A program made the position numbers and the translations under genes. Positions 5,717 through 15,252 of a stretch of 49,716 bases of DNA are shown one piece after another; position 1 is the stretch's first letter; every line of letters begins with the position of its first letter. The notes below the pieces were generated by a model that saw nothing but the letters and a program-made list of their open reading frames with translations, did no database searches and was not told the origin of the DNA. The DNA comes from Prevotella sp. (GTDB lineage: Bacteria > Bacteroidota > Bacteroidia > Bacteroidales > Bacteroidaceae), in contig JAFZUS010000183.1 in assembly GCA_017618275.1 (NCBI GenBank), positions 1 to 49,716 on the forward strand. The letters are read 5' to 3'.

Positions 5717-7768
5717 TTAGTCTTCGAGGCCGCTGAGGCTACGGGCTAGCCAGACATCCATCTTGCCGGCACCACGGTGGTTCCAGGCGTAGTAGGGGAT
5801 GAGTCTGATGGCGACATCCTTGACAGTGAGTCTGCCGTCGTCGGCGATGGCGGCTTCCTGAGCCTTGGCACTGATGGCGGTGACATGGAAGGTCTTGCCG
5901 TCGCCCTCCGTATTCTGGATGCTGTAAGCAGTCTGCACATCAAACTGCGGCAGGCGGGGCAATAGCAGATGATGCGGATTGATGCCTTCGTTGTCGGCCC
6001 ACTCGGCGCAGTAGACCAATGGTCCGCGCTCTACGGCGATACGTCCCCTGTCGTCAGTCACTCTTGGATTGGCCACGACAGTACGCACGGGCATGTCGAA
6101 ATGGATACGGACGACATCACCCTTCTTCCAGTTGCGGTTGATGACGAAATAGCCGTTCTCCAACTCACTGCTGACACTCTGGCCATTCACGGTAATATCG
6201 TAGGTAGAGAAAATATCATCGCTATAGGAATACAGGTCGCTGGGCACTGCCTTGCTCTGTACCCACCCTGGGATGCGGATCATCATATTGAACGTCTTGG
6301 CCTTGTTCTGTAGCACCTTGATGCTGATGTCGCCATCCCAAGGATATTGCGTGGTTTCCTCAAGGGTAACATTCTTTCCGCCAATCTTGATGGTGGCCGT
6401 GTTGGAAGCGAAGAGGTTCACGTAGAGGCTGTTGTCACGTACGCCATAGACATAGCCCGGCATCGAGGGGATGAAACGGCAGAGGTTGGAGGGACAACAG
6501 GCACAACCGAACCAAGGCTGACGCGTCATCGTACCATCGGCATTGAAACGGTAGTGTCCGTCGCTGCTGAGGGGATTGGGATAGAAGAACTTACCTCCAT
6601 CGACACTCATGCCACTGATGACACCATTATATAAGGTGCGTTCCAGACAGTCGATATATTTCGCATCACCATGCAAGAGGAACATCCGTTCGAAGAGATA
6701 TACCATCGAGATAGCGGCACAGGTCTCGTTATAGGCTGTCAGGTTGGGCAGCTCGTAGTCGGCGCCGAAGGCCTCGCCTCCATGACGGGCACCCACACCT
6801 CCCGTGAGATAATACTTGCGTGAGACGATGTTTTCATAGATGGTGTCGATGGCCTTGATATAACTGGAGTCGCCAAGCAAGGCGGCGACATCAGCCATAC
6901 CGGCATACATATAACCAGCCCGTACGGCATGACCCCAGGCTTCTGTCTGGTCTACGACGGGCTTGTCGCTCTGCGAGTAGACATCCTTATGGTCTGTCTT
7001 TCCACGATAGTCGAGCAGGAACTTGGCCTCATCGAGGTATTTCTTCTCGCCAGTGAGCACATACAGTCTCGCCAGCGCCATCTCTGCGATCTGATGACCG
7101 GGTACCACACAAGCCTGTCCCGGGTTGGGACCTACCTCCCTGACTACGCAGTCGGCATAGCGTTTGGCAATATCGAGGAACTTCGTGCTGCCTGTGGCCT
7201 GATAATGGGCGCAGGCGGCATCCACCATGTGACCCAGGTTGTAGAGTTCGTGGCTCGCATGTTCCTCCGCAGCCCAACGCTTATTGGCTGCCCATCCGTG
7301 AGGATGCTCAGGGTTGATGGTGCGGGCGGTATAGAGATAGCCGTCTGGTTCCTGGGCTGCCCCCACCACATCGAGCACGGAGTCGATATAAGCCTTCAGT
7401 TTGGCGTCAGGAAAGGTCTGCAGCACATACGAGGCTCCCTCGATGGTCTTGTAGACATCCGTATCATCAAAAGAAAAACCCATGAACTTGGCCACATCCC
7501 ACTCTGGAGTCTTCAGACCAGCGTGTCCCGGGTGCTGTAAAGTGTAGGCCGCCATGTCGAAGTTCTTGTAGCGGTGTTCGCTCTCGCACTTCGAGAAGGC
7601 CAGGGGGATAGTCACCTCACGGGCTGCCTGGATACGGTCGCCCCAGAACGTGTTAGGTGTAATCTTTACAGAGGTAAAGGGAACTTGGGTATAGGGATAC
7701 CCGCTTTGGGCAAAGACTGTGCCCACACAGAATAAAGAAAGGCATACAAAGGCCGCAAAACGTTTCAT
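5717..7768 (-). CDS. GH127 beta-L-arabinofuranosidase
   Basis: Secreted 683-aa glycoside hydrolase. The start at 7768 (MKRFAAFVCLSLFCVGTVFAQ) gives a clean signal peptide; a longer in-frame start at 7807 would precede it with polar residues and lies upstream of the -7 box. The (alpha/alpha)6-barrel holds the GH127 zinc-cysteine site: NETC (Glu348, Cys350) and GCACCPSN (Cys424, Cys425). In characterised GH127 enzymes a zinc-bound cysteine is the nucleophile, which is unusual among glycosidases. It removes terminal beta-L-arabinofuranose. It is divergent from the GH146-GH51-esterase unit, with both promoters in the 115-bp gap, so the set is probably co-regulated. Confidence 0.88.
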   Translation of the reverse strand: MKRFAAFVCLSLFCVGTVFAQSGYPYTQVPFTSVKITPNTFWGDRIQAAREVTIPLAFSKCESEHRYKNFDMAAYTLQHPGHAGLKTPEWDVAKFMGFSFDDTDVYKTIEGASYVLQTFPDAKLKAYIDSVLDVVGAAQEPDGYLYTARTINPEHPHGWAANKRWAAEEHASHELYNLGHMVDAACAHYQATGSTKFLDIAKRYADCVVREVGPNPGQACVVPGHQIAEMALARLYVLTGEKKYLDEAKFLLDYRGKTDHKDVYSQSDKPVVDQTEAWGHAVRAGYMYAGMADVAALLGDSSYIKAIDTIYENIVSRKYYLTGGVGARHGGEAFGADYELPNLTAYNETCAAISMVYLFERMFLLHGDAKYIDCLERTLYNGVISGMSVDGGKFFYPNPLSSDGHYRFNADGTMTRQPWFGCACCPSNLCRFIPSMPGYVYGVRDNSLYVNLFASNTATIKIGGKNVTLEETTQYPWDGDISIKVLQNKAKTFNMMIRIPGWVQSKAVPSDLYSYSDDIFSTYDITVNGQSVSSELENGYFVINRNWKKGDVVRIHFDMPVRTVVANPRVTDDRGRIAVERGPLVYCAEWADNEGINPHHLLLPRLPQFDVQTAYSIQNTEGDGKTFHVTAISAKAQEAAIADDGRLTVKDVAIRLIPYYAWNHRGAGKMDVWLARSLSGLED

Positions 7769-7796
7769 ATTGTTATTGTTTTCGATTACTTGGTGG

Positions 7797-7804
7797 CAAA
7801 AATA
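7797..7804 (-). promoter_or_regulatory. TAnnTTTG promoter box of the GH127 gene
   Basis: Read on the minus strand the sequence is TATTTTTG, 29 nt before the ATG at 7768. Confidence 0.55.
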
Positions 7805-7847
7805 CACTTTTTAATTGAAATAGGCAAGGAATTCGGAAAAAAATGAT

Positions 7848-7855
7848 TATCTTTG
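7848..7855 (+). promoter_or_regulatory. TAnnTTTG promoter box of the GH146 operon
   Basis: TATCTTTG lies 28 nt upstream of the ATG at 7884. It is divergent from the GH127 promoter, with 43 bp between the two boxes. Confidence 0.6.
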
Positions 7856-7883
7856 CCACAGTTTTTACAATTACTACCCAATC

Positions 7884-10286
7884 ATGAAGAAAATGATAAT
7901 GTTTGTTGGAAGAGTCTCTTTCACGATGATGATGCTCCTCTGTGTAGGTAGCATCCAAGCCCAAGACCGGCTTTATGCTGATGAGTTTCCCTTAGGGGAT
8001 GTCACCCTGCTCGACGGACCGTTGAAGAAGGCCCGCGACCTGAATATCAAGACGTTGTTGCAGTATGACTGCGACCGTCTGTTGGCTCCCTACCGCAAGG
8101 AGGCAGGTTTGGAACCCAGAGCCAAGACCTATCCTAACTGGGACGGACTGGATGGACACGTGGGCGGACACTACCTCACGGCGATGGCTATCAATGCCGC
8201 CATAGGCAACGAGGAGTGTCGCCGTCGTATGGAATACATGATCAGCGAACTGCAACTCTGTGCTGATGCCAATGTCAAGAACCATCCTCAGTGGGGTAAG
8301 GGCTACGTGGGTGGCATGCCTAACAGCGAGCGTATCTGGAGTAACTTCAAGAAAGGTGACTTCGGTGTGTACTTCGGTTCATGGGCGCCCTTCTATAATC
8401 TCCATAAGATGTATGCGGGCCTGCGTGATGCGTGGGTGTACTGTGGTAACGAACAGGCAAAGACACTCTTCTTGGGTTTCTGCGACTGGGCCATTGACCT
8501 GACGGCAGGACTTACGGATGACCAGATGGAAAACATGCTGGGCAACGAGCACGGTGGCATGAACGAGGTCTTGGTGGATGCCTATGCCATCACCAAGGAC
8601 AAAAAGTACCTCGATGTCGCCAAGCGTTTCTCTCACCGCCGTCTGCTTACCCCTATGTCGCAGCGTCAGGACAATCTCGACAACATGCATGCCAACACTC
8701 AGGTACCGAAAGCCGTGGGTTTCGAACGTATCAGCGAACTCTCTGGTGATGAGAGTTACCACAACGCAGCCGATTTCTTCTGGGATATCGTGACGGGTGA
8801 GCGTTCACTGGCCTTCGGTGGCAACTCACGTCGGGAACATTTCCCCAGCAAAGAGGCCTGCATCGACTTCGTGAATGATATCGACGGACCGGAGACCTGT
8901 AACACCAACAACATGCTGAAGTTGACGGAAGAACTGCACCGTAGGAATCCGGAGGCTCGCTATGCCGACTACTATGAGTTGGCCACCTTCAACCATATCC
9001 TCTCGTCGCAGCACCCTGAGCATGGAGGCTATGTGTACTTCACCTCTGCCCGTCCACGTCACTACCGCAACTACTCGGCTCCCAACGAGGCCATGTGGTG
9101 TTGTGTGGGAACGGGAATGGAGAATCACGGCAAGTACGGACAGTTCATCTATACTCATGTGGGCAATGCACTCTACGTAAATCTCTTTGTGGCTTCAGAG
9201 TTGAACTGGAAGGAGAAAGGCATTCAGATTCGTCAGGAGACTCCGTTCCCATACGGTGAGACAAGTAAGATTACCGTTACCAACGGCAAGGGACAGTTCC
9301 CACTGCTTGTGCGTTATCCGGGTTGGGTGAAGCCAGGTGCCTTCAGCGTGAAGGTGAATGGTCAGCCTGTAGAAGTGATAAGCGGTCCGTCGAGTTACGT
9401 CACCATCGACCGCAAGTGGAAGAAGGGTGACGTGATCGATATCACCTTCCCCATGCACAATAGCATCAAATATCTGCCAAATGTCACTCAATATATTGCC
9501 CTGATGCACGGACCGATCTTGTTGGGTATGAAGACTGGTACGGAAGACCTGGCACATCTCATCGCCGATGACAGCCGTTTCGGACAGTATGCAGGCGGTA
9601 GGAAACTGCCTATTGACCAGGCGCCTATCCTCATCGCAGACGATCTCGAGGACATTGCCAACCAACTGACTCCCGTCGACGGTAAGCCCCTGCACTTCAC
9701 CCTCAGCACCAAGATGGAGAATGGCATCCACAACGAGCTGCAGCCTTTCTTCGAGATCCACGACAGCCGTTATATGATTTATTGGCTCGCCTTGACCGAG
9801 AAGACGCACAAGGACTATCTCAATCGTCTGGCCCGTGAAGAGCAGGAGCGTCAGGCACTTGAGGCTCGTACGGTGGACAAGGTACAGCCTGGCGAACAGC
9901 AGCCTGAGACAGACCACAAGATGGAGACCGACCGCTCCAATACAGGCAATACAAACGATGTGTTCTTCCGTGATGCACGTGACGGTCATTACTTCAGTTA
10001 CCTGATGCAGACTGGCGGTGAGACCGACCTCACCCTGCGCCTGCTGTTCTGGGGACAGGATGAATGGCGTACCTGCGAGTTCGACATCATGATTGACGAC
10101 CAACTGATGTGTAGTGTGAACAACACCCATAAGTGGCGCACTTCGCAGTTCAAGACGGAGGAATACCCCATTCCTGCCGACCTCTTGAAAGGTAAGACGC
10201 AGGTCCGTGTAAAGTTCGTCGCCAAGCCCCGTAAGCAGATTGGCGAGATCTATGGGGTGAGATTAGTCAAGAACAATCAACTCTAA
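7884..10286 (+). CDS. GH146 beta-L-arabinofuranosidase (DUF1680 type)
   Basis: An 800-aa secreted enzyme with an N-terminal signal peptide ending near SIQAQ. The catalytic (alpha/alpha)6 domain carries GGHYLTAMA, then ETCNTNNML and MWCCVGTGMENHGKYGQ, the glutamate/cysteine set that corresponds to the zinc-cysteine centre shared by GH127 and GH146. A beta-sandwich follows, then a charged linker (about 655-690) and a C-terminal beta-rich module (about 690-800) usual for the Bacteroides BT0349-like group. It probably removes beta-L-arabinofuranose from plant glycans. First gene of a three-gene unit; GH51 starts 15 nt after its stop. Confidence 0.85.
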   Translation: MKKMIMFVGRVSFTMMMLLCVGSIQAQDRLYADEFPLGDVTLLDGPLKKARDLNIKTLLQYDCDRLLAPYRKEAGLEPRAKTYPNWDGLDGHVGGHYLTAMAINAAIGNEECRRRMEYMISELQLCADANVKNHPQWGKGYVGGMPNSERIWSNFKKGDFGVYFGSWAPFYNLHKMYAGLRDAWVYCGNEQAKTLFLGFCDWAIDLTAGLTDDQMENMLGNEHGGMNEVLVDAYAITKDKKYLDVAKRFSHRRLLTPMSQRQDNLDNMHANTQVPKAVGFERISELSGDESYHNAADFFWDIVTGERSLAFGGNSRREHFPSKEACIDFVNDIDGPETCNTNNMLKLTEELHRRNPEARYADYYELATFNHILSSQHPEHGGYVYFTSARPRHYRNYSAPNEAMWCCVGTGMENHGKYGQFIYTHVGNALYVNLFVASELNWKEKGIQIRQETPFPYGETSKITVTNGKGQFPLLVRYPGWVKPGAFSVKVNGQPVEVISGPSSYVTIDRKWKKGDVIDITFPMHNSIKYLPNVTQYIALMHGPILLGMKTGTEDLAHLIADDSRFGQYAGGRKLPIDQAPILIADDLEDIANQLTPVDGKPLHFTLSTKMENGIHNELQPFFEIHDSRYMIYWLALTEKTHKDYLNRLAREEQERQALEARTVDKVQPGEQQPETDHKMETDRSNTGNTNDVFFRDARDGHYFSYLMQTGGETDLTLRLLFWGQDEWRTCEFDIMIDDQLMCSVNNTHKWRTSQFKTEEYPIPADLLKGKTQVRVKFVAKPRKQIGEIYGVRLVKNNQL

Positions 10287-10301
10287 TAAAATAAACGAAA
10301 A

Positions 10302-12344
10302 ATGAAAAGACGATTTGTATTCAGTGCTGCCCTCTTGGCAGTCTCATTGGGCATCTCCGCCCAGAAGGCCATGAAAGCCCCTGCTGGCGGCAAGGCCATC
10401 AGTGACGAATTGATCGGTATCTTCTTCGAGGACATCAGCAGCAGTGCAGATGGTGGCCTCTATGCCGAGTTAGTACAGAACGGCTCGTTCGAGTACAGTC
10501 CATCCGAGCGCGATGGCTGGGGCCCTGGAACCGCCTGGAAGGTGATACGTCCCGGACATTCTCTCGGACGACTGGATGCACGCATGGACAACCCCATCCA
10601 TCCCAACAATCCCACCTATATGCGCCTTCATACCGAACGTGCGAAGGAGTATTATGATTACAGAGGCTGGACGGGCTATGGTATCCAGAACGACGGCTTC
10701 GACGGCATCAGCGTCAAGGCTGGCGAGAAATATGACTTCTCGTTCTTCCTGCGTAACATCGACAATCCCAAATCGGTTCGCGTAGCACTGATAGCACAGC
10801 CTCAGGGTCGCGGCTTTGGCTTTGGCCCCAGAGAACCAAGACTCCTGGCTGAGGCCAAGTTCGACGTCCGCAACACCTCTTGGCAGAAATACCAGGCCGT
10901 GCTGACACCCGACAGCACTTGTCAGAATGCTTCGCTCCAGATTCTCGTGCTCAACACAGGCGACCTCGATATCGACATGGTGTCGCTCATACCACAGGAC
11001 ACCTATAAGGGTCACGGCCTGCGTAAGGACCTGGCTCAAGCACTGGCCGACCTCCAGCCGAAGTTCATGCGCTTTCCTGGCGGTTGCGTGGTGCATGGCG
11101 GTGGCGACGGCTTCTGGGATACTTACCGTTGGAAGACCACTATCGGTCCCAAGGAGCAGCGTCGCGGATTGAAGAATACGTGGGGTTACCACCAGAGCAT
11201 GGGACTGGGTTTCTTCGAGTATTTCCAGTTCTGTGAGGATCTTGGCATGCAGCCACTTCCCATCCTGCCTTGCGGTGTGAGTTGTCAGGGTGCCAATGGT
11301 GGTTGGAGTATGAGAGACCAGGCCCAGGACGTCGTTCCCATGTCTGAGATGGACGAATGGGTGGCTGAGGCTATCGACCTCATCGAATGGGCCAATGGCG
11401 ATCCTGCTACCAACAAGTGGGCGAAGATGCGTGCAGATGCAGGTCATCCGAAACCCTTCGGCCTGAAGTATCTCGGTCTTGGCAATGAGGAGCGCATCAG
11501 CCCTGAGTTCAGCGAGCGCTTCAAATATATCTATGAGCGTGTGATGAAGGCACATCCTGAGATTGTCATCGTGGGTACGGCCGGACCTGGTTCTCATCCT
11601 GGCAACAGCGACCTGAAGAACGGTTGGGATCTGGCTACCGAACTGGGTATGCCTATCATCGATGAGCACTACTACGAGCCCAATGCCTACTTCCTCTCTT
11701 CACGCCAATACAACTACTATCCCCGTGACCGTAAGACGAAGGTTTATCTGGGAGAGTATGCTGCCAAGGACAAGAAACTGATCGATGCACTGGCTGAAGG
11801 CCTGTATCTGTTGCACGTCGAGGCCAATGGCGATATCGTCTCTATGACCTCTTATGCACCTCTCTTCGCCAAGAAGACCAATACCAACTGGAACCCCGAC
11901 CTGATCTATTTCGACAACGAGCGTCCTTATCTCACCTGCAGTTACTATGTGCAGCAGATGTTCGGACAGTCGAGCGGACAGTACTACTATGGTGATTGTG
12001 TGACTATCGAGAATCCTGATGAGGCTCCCCGTTGGCGTGGACTGCCCGAAGGTCAGGAGAGTGGTTACCTACAGGGACAAAGCGTAGTGCTCAACGTGAA
12101 GACCCGTCAACTCTATGTCAAACTTGTGAATGCATCGGACAAAGAGAAGGAGTTTGATGTCAACCTGAGCCGTTTTGGTCTGAAAAAGACGGCCACGAAG
12201 ATCACCCTCACTGGCAATGCTCAGGATGAGAACAACTACGAGGCCCAGCCCATCGTCCCACAGACAGAGACCATCAAGGCCCAGAAGAAGTTCACCCTCG
12301 ATCTCGCCCCCTATTCGATGGTCATGCTGCAGTATCAGTTGTAA
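10302..12344 (+). CDS. GH51 alpha-L-arabinofuranosidase
   Basis: A 680-aa secreted retaining glycosidase. The signal peptide ends at about ISAQ (residue 21). A beta-sandwich at about 60-230 precedes the TIM barrel. The acid/base is Glu396 in GLGNEE and the nucleophile is Glu485 in YLGEYA; RFPGGC (257-262) is the typical GH51 active-site entry. A C-terminal beta domain follows (about 560-680). It releases alpha-L-arabinofuranose from arabinan or arabinoxylan. It lies between a GH146 enzyme and a CE1-like esterase in one unit, so substrates with both alpha- and beta-linked arabinose are likely. Confidence 0.92.
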   Translation: MKRRFVFSAALLAVSLGISAQKAMKAPAGGKAISDELIGIFFEDISSSADGGLYAELVQNGSFEYSPSERDGWGPGTAWKVIRPGHSLGRLDARMDNPIHPNNPTYMRLHTERAKEYYDYRGWTGYGIQNDGFDGISVKAGEKYDFSFFLRNIDNPKSVRVALIAQPQGRGFGFGPREPRLLAEAKFDVRNTSWQKYQAVLTPDSTCQNASLQILVLNTGDLDIDMVSLIPQDTYKGHGLRKDLAQALADLQPKFMRFPGGCVVHGGGDGFWDTYRWKTTIGPKEQRRGLKNTWGYHQSMGLGFFEYFQFCEDLGMQPLPILPCGVSCQGANGGWSMRDQAQDVVPMSEMDEWVAEAIDLIEWANGDPATNKWAKMRADAGHPKPFGLKYLGLGNEERISPEFSERFKYIYERVMKAHPEIVIVGTAGPGSHPGNSDLKNGWDLATELGMPIIDEHYYEPNAYFLSSRQYNYYPRDRKTKVYLGEYAAKDKKLIDALAEGLYLLHVEANGDIVSMTSYAPLFAKKTNTNWNPDLIYFDNERPYLTCSYYVQQMFGQSSGQYYYGDCVTIENPDEAPRWRGLPEGQESGYLQGQSVVLNVKTRQLYVKLVNASDKEKEFDVNLSRFGLKKTATKITLTGNAQDENNYEAQPIVPQTETIKAQKKFTLDLAPYSMVMLQYQL

Positions 12345-12376
12345 AATATATACTCTACCTATAATATTTCATCAAA

Positions 12377-13765
12377 ATGAAAAATTTTAGAGTGATACTC
12401 TTGGCTGCCATGTTTATCTTAGGTGGCGCCTTGACTTGGGCAGCAAAAGTGGATAAGGCCGTAAATATCAAAGTGGGCAGCAAAAATCGCAAGTACCGTC
12501 TGTACGTTCCCAACAATGTGAAAGAAAACACGGCACTTGTCTTCTGTCTGCATGGTACGGGTGGCTCTTCTGATAACAAGCAGCCAGCCTTTGATGCTAT
12601 CGCCAATACGGAAGGTATCATCGTGGTCTATGGACATGGTGAGAATGTCAAATTCCCATTCTTCGGGAACATGGAACTGCCTGGCTGGAACTCCACTGGT
12701 GAATGGAGCGGTGATATCGACTACATCAAGGCCATCATTGAGGATGTGGCTTCGAAATATAGCATCGACCGCAAGCGCATCTATTGCTGTGGATTCTCCA
12801 ATGGTGGTATGATGACCTATACCGTTGCCAATCTTCTGGGTGATGTGTTTGCAGCCTATGCCTCTATCAGCGGCTATCCCATCAATGAGTTCCACCTCCA
12901 TCATACTGGGGCACGACCAGTTCCTTTCCTTCATATCCACGGTACGAACGACGACCTCGTGAAGTCGGCTTATGTTTCGAAGATCATCGACAACATGGTG
13001 GCACGCAATGGCTGTAATCCCGTGCCGGAGACGACTACCAAATCGGGTAAGTTTACGAAGAAAGTGTATGCCGCTGGTGAGGGTGGTTTCCCCATCGTGT
13101 TCTACTCGATGAATGGTATGGGCCACTCTCCTGAAACTAACAATACGGAGGAAGGCAATGCCAGCAAGACGATGTGGAACTTTATGAAGGAGTACACGCT
13201 CGACTCTCCTTGTGATCCTACCTTGAAATGGCGTCCTTGCATCGAACAGGAAGGCTGGGCACCGAAGAGCCACGGATGGACCATCAATTCAGGAACCACC
13301 ATTTGTTCATTTGGTAAGGACCAGAACACCAACTCCAATGCCAACGTCTATCCCTCGCTGCAGTTTATCAAGGGAAACTATCGCCTCACCTTTAATGCCA
13401 TCGGCGAGGCAGGCAAACAAGTTACCGTCCAACTGAAACGTCTGGCAGGGAAGAAAGACGAGGTGTTCAGCACGGCTGTTGAGGTAGGCGAGAAGCGCGC
13501 AATCGACTTTAGTATTCCTGATGAATGGGCGGAGTTCAAAATCTCCTTTACCAAGGACGATGCTGCCGATGACATCACGATTACCGGTATCGAGGTTCAC
13601 TCCGTCGACCCGAATGAAGCAGGTATTAATGATGTACGTAGTGATGTCTCAACGCATGTTGATGGCATCTACAACCTCTCCGGCACTCGTACCAACGGCC
13701 TGACACGTGGTATCAACATCATCAAGACCAGCGACGGCAAGACAAAAAAGCAATTTGTCCGTTAA
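12377..13765 (+). CDS. CE1-like esterase with C-terminal sorting domain
   Basis: A 462-aa secreted alpha/beta hydrolase of the PHB-depolymerase/feruloyl-esterase type. It has a signal peptide (about 1-22), oxyanion region FCLHGTGG (57-63), nucleophile Ser141 in GFSNGG, Asp192 in HGTNDD and His250 in GMGHSPE. A beta-sandwich module follows (about 265-415). The last 45 residues contain IYNLSGTRTNGLTRGINII, matching Prevotella-type type IX sorting tails, so surface delivery is likely. In this operon it would remove feruloyl or acetyl groups from arabinose-rich glycan; the exact ester is not shown by sequence. A strong terminator follows. Confidence 0.82.
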   Translation: MKNFRVILLAAMFILGGALTWAAKVDKAVNIKVGSKNRKYRLYVPNNVKENTALVFCLHGTGGSSDNKQPAFDAIANTEGIIVVYGHGENVKFPFFGNMELPGWNSTGEWSGDIDYIKAIIEDVASKYSIDRKRIYCCGFSNGGMMTYTVANLLGDVFAAYASISGYPINEFHLHHTGARPVPFLHIHGTNDDLVKSAYVSKIIDNMVARNGCNPVPETTTKSGKFTKKVYAAGEGGFPIVFYSMNGMGHSPETNNTEEGNASKTMWNFMKEYTLDSPCDPTLKWRPCIEQEGWAPKSHGWTINSGTTICSFGKDQNTNSNANVYPSLQFIKGNYRLTFNAIGEAGKQVTVQLKRLAGKKDEVFSTAVEVGEKRAIDFSIPDEWAEFKISFTKDDAADDITITGIEVHSVDPNEAGINDVRSDVSTHVDGIYNLSGTRTNGLTRGINIIKTSDGKTKKQFVR

Positions 13766-13786
13766 CAAATTAGTCTGTGTTTTTTG

Positions 13787-13822
13787 CAGGGTCAGGGTAC
13801 AGGTTCTCTGACCCTGTTATTT
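13787..13822 (+). terminator. intrinsic terminator after the GH146-GH51-esterase unit
   Basis: CAGGGTCAG (13787-13795) pairs with CTGACCCTG (13808-13816) and is followed by TTATTTTTT. Confidence 0.85.
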
Positions 13823-13896
13823 TTTCTCCTTTTTAGTGCAAGATTTTGTCGTTTTTCCGTTATATATATAAAAGGTATCACAATTTATTTGTAATA

Positions 13897-14697
13897 ATGT
13901 GTAAGAATATGTATAGACTGACAATGAAAATAGTATGTTTGACTATCATGATGGCTGGCATGTGCTCGTGTTCTACTGGCAATGATGAAGATAAAAGCGA
14001 TCCTTTTGTGCCTAAAATAGAACCGACTTCTTCCTTGCTGCAATCCGATGGAAAATATACTGGCGTGTGGTGGATGAATGATGTAAAGACCGAAGCAGAT
14101 AATATCTTCTATCTTCATAATGAGAAAATCTCTCAGAAGCCTGGCGTTATCGATTATAACAAAAATGTCAACCCTTCGTATGTGGACTTGCATTATAATT
14201 CAATGAAGTCTACCTTTTACATAGAGTTTTATGAATTTCCATTCAAGGCCATTGCCAGAGAACTGTTCCCAGATATAGAAATCGCTTATCTTACCATTGA
14301 AACCCAAGAAGGTGCACCGTTCGACCCAGAAGAAAAACTCTATTCCAATATCCGTATCGAGGCAGGCAATAGCATCTGCCTATTCTATTCCATGCCTTTG
14401 GAAATCATTGGCTATTCGGAAAATGCTGTTTATAACAATTTTCATCCTATTGTAGGTATGGCCTATCTGCGTATGCCATATGTCGTGACTACAAAGGACG
14501 GTAATTACTTTGGTATGGTGCTCGACATCGTTCCAGACAAGAGTACCGTCAGTCAGGACATTGCTTCCGGCACGATATCGTGCAACATCCTTATCCGACA
14601 AATAGAAATCTACGATAAAGATATGCAGAAGAGTGTCAGGAGTCTGGATCAGGACATCAAACTGACCTTCATCAGCACGGAGAAGAAAAGCGAATAG
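13897..14697 (+). CDS. hypothetical lipoprotein
   Basis: A 266-aa protein from the ATG at 13897; 13924 (MKIVCLTIMM) is an equally possible start, and 13846 is in frame but would add a charged leader. The signal peptide ends in lipobox MCSC, followed by acidic residues (STGNDEDKSD) like the Bacteroidetes surface-export signal, so a surface lipoprotein is likely. The body is beta-rich with no recognised domain. It ends 6 nt before an ECF sigma gene and may share its transcript, perhaps as an envelope component of that regulatory unit. Confidence 0.65.
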   Translation: MCKNMYRLTMKIVCLTIMMAGMCSCSTGNDEDKSDPFVPKIEPTSSLLQSDGKYTGVWWMNDVKTEADNIFYLHNEKISQKPGVIDYNKNVNPSYVDLHYNSMKSTFYIEFYEFPFKAIARELFPDIEIAYLTIETQEGAPFDPEEKLYSNIRIEAGNSICLFYSMPLEIIGYSENAVYNNFHPIVGMAYLRMPYVVTTKDGNYFGMVLDIVPDKSTVSQDIASGTISCNILIRQIEIYDKDMQKSVRSLDQDIKLTFISTEKKSE

Positions 14698-14703
14698 GAC
14701 GCA

Positions 14704-15252
14704 GTGGAGACAGAGCAGCAACTGCTAAACGCTATACGTAACGGAGACCGTTCGGCGCTGCGGCGCCTCTACGACCGCTATTCGGATTATGCTATGGCCG
14801 TCGGACTAAGGTATATCCCTGAACGCGAAGAGGTCTGTGACGTGATTCAGGACAGTTTCGTGAAGATACTGACCTCCATCCATCGGTTCGACTATCGCGG
14901 AGAAGGCTCGCTGAAATCATGGGTATCGAGGATTGTGGCCAACAAGGCCGTCGACTACCTCAGAGACCACCAACGGTTCTCGTATGTCAACGCCGTACCC
15001 AACGACCTTGTTGACGATGAAGAAGAACCTGGGTTCGAAGAGATACCGCCCGACATCCTTACGGCGATGATTGGGCGACTCCCTGACAACTACCGTATGG
15101 TCCTGAACCTCTTCGTATTCGAGCAATGCTCGCACAAGGAAATCGCCCAACAACTAAGCATCAAGGAAAGCACCTCTGCATCGCTCTTTTTCAGAGCCAA
15201 ACAGATGCTCTCAAAGATGGTTAAAGAATACGTCAAACGACAAGAGATATGA
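14704..15252 (+). CDS. ECF RNA polymerase sigma factor
   Basis: A 182-aa cytoplasmic sigma-70-family factor. Region 2 (about 20-90) contains DVIQDSFVKIL and the DNA-binding KSWVSRIVANKAVDYLR; region 4 (about 120-175) has a helix-turn-helix around HKEIAQQLSIKE. The start is GTG at 14704, six bases after the lipoprotein stop. The stop overlaps the next start as ATGA, so it is translationally coupled to a membrane protein with an anti-sigma-like N-terminus. Envelope-stress or surface signalling control is inferred from this context. Confidence 0.9.
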   Translation: METEQQLLNAIRNGDRSALRRLYDRYSDYAMAVGLRYIPEREEVCDVIQDSFVKILTSIHRFDYRGEGSLKSWVSRIVANKAVDYLRDHQRFSYVNAVPNDLVDDEEEPGFEEIPPDILTAMIGRLPDNYRMVLNLFVFEQCSHKEIAQQLSIKESTSASLFFRAKQMLSKMVKEYVKRQEI

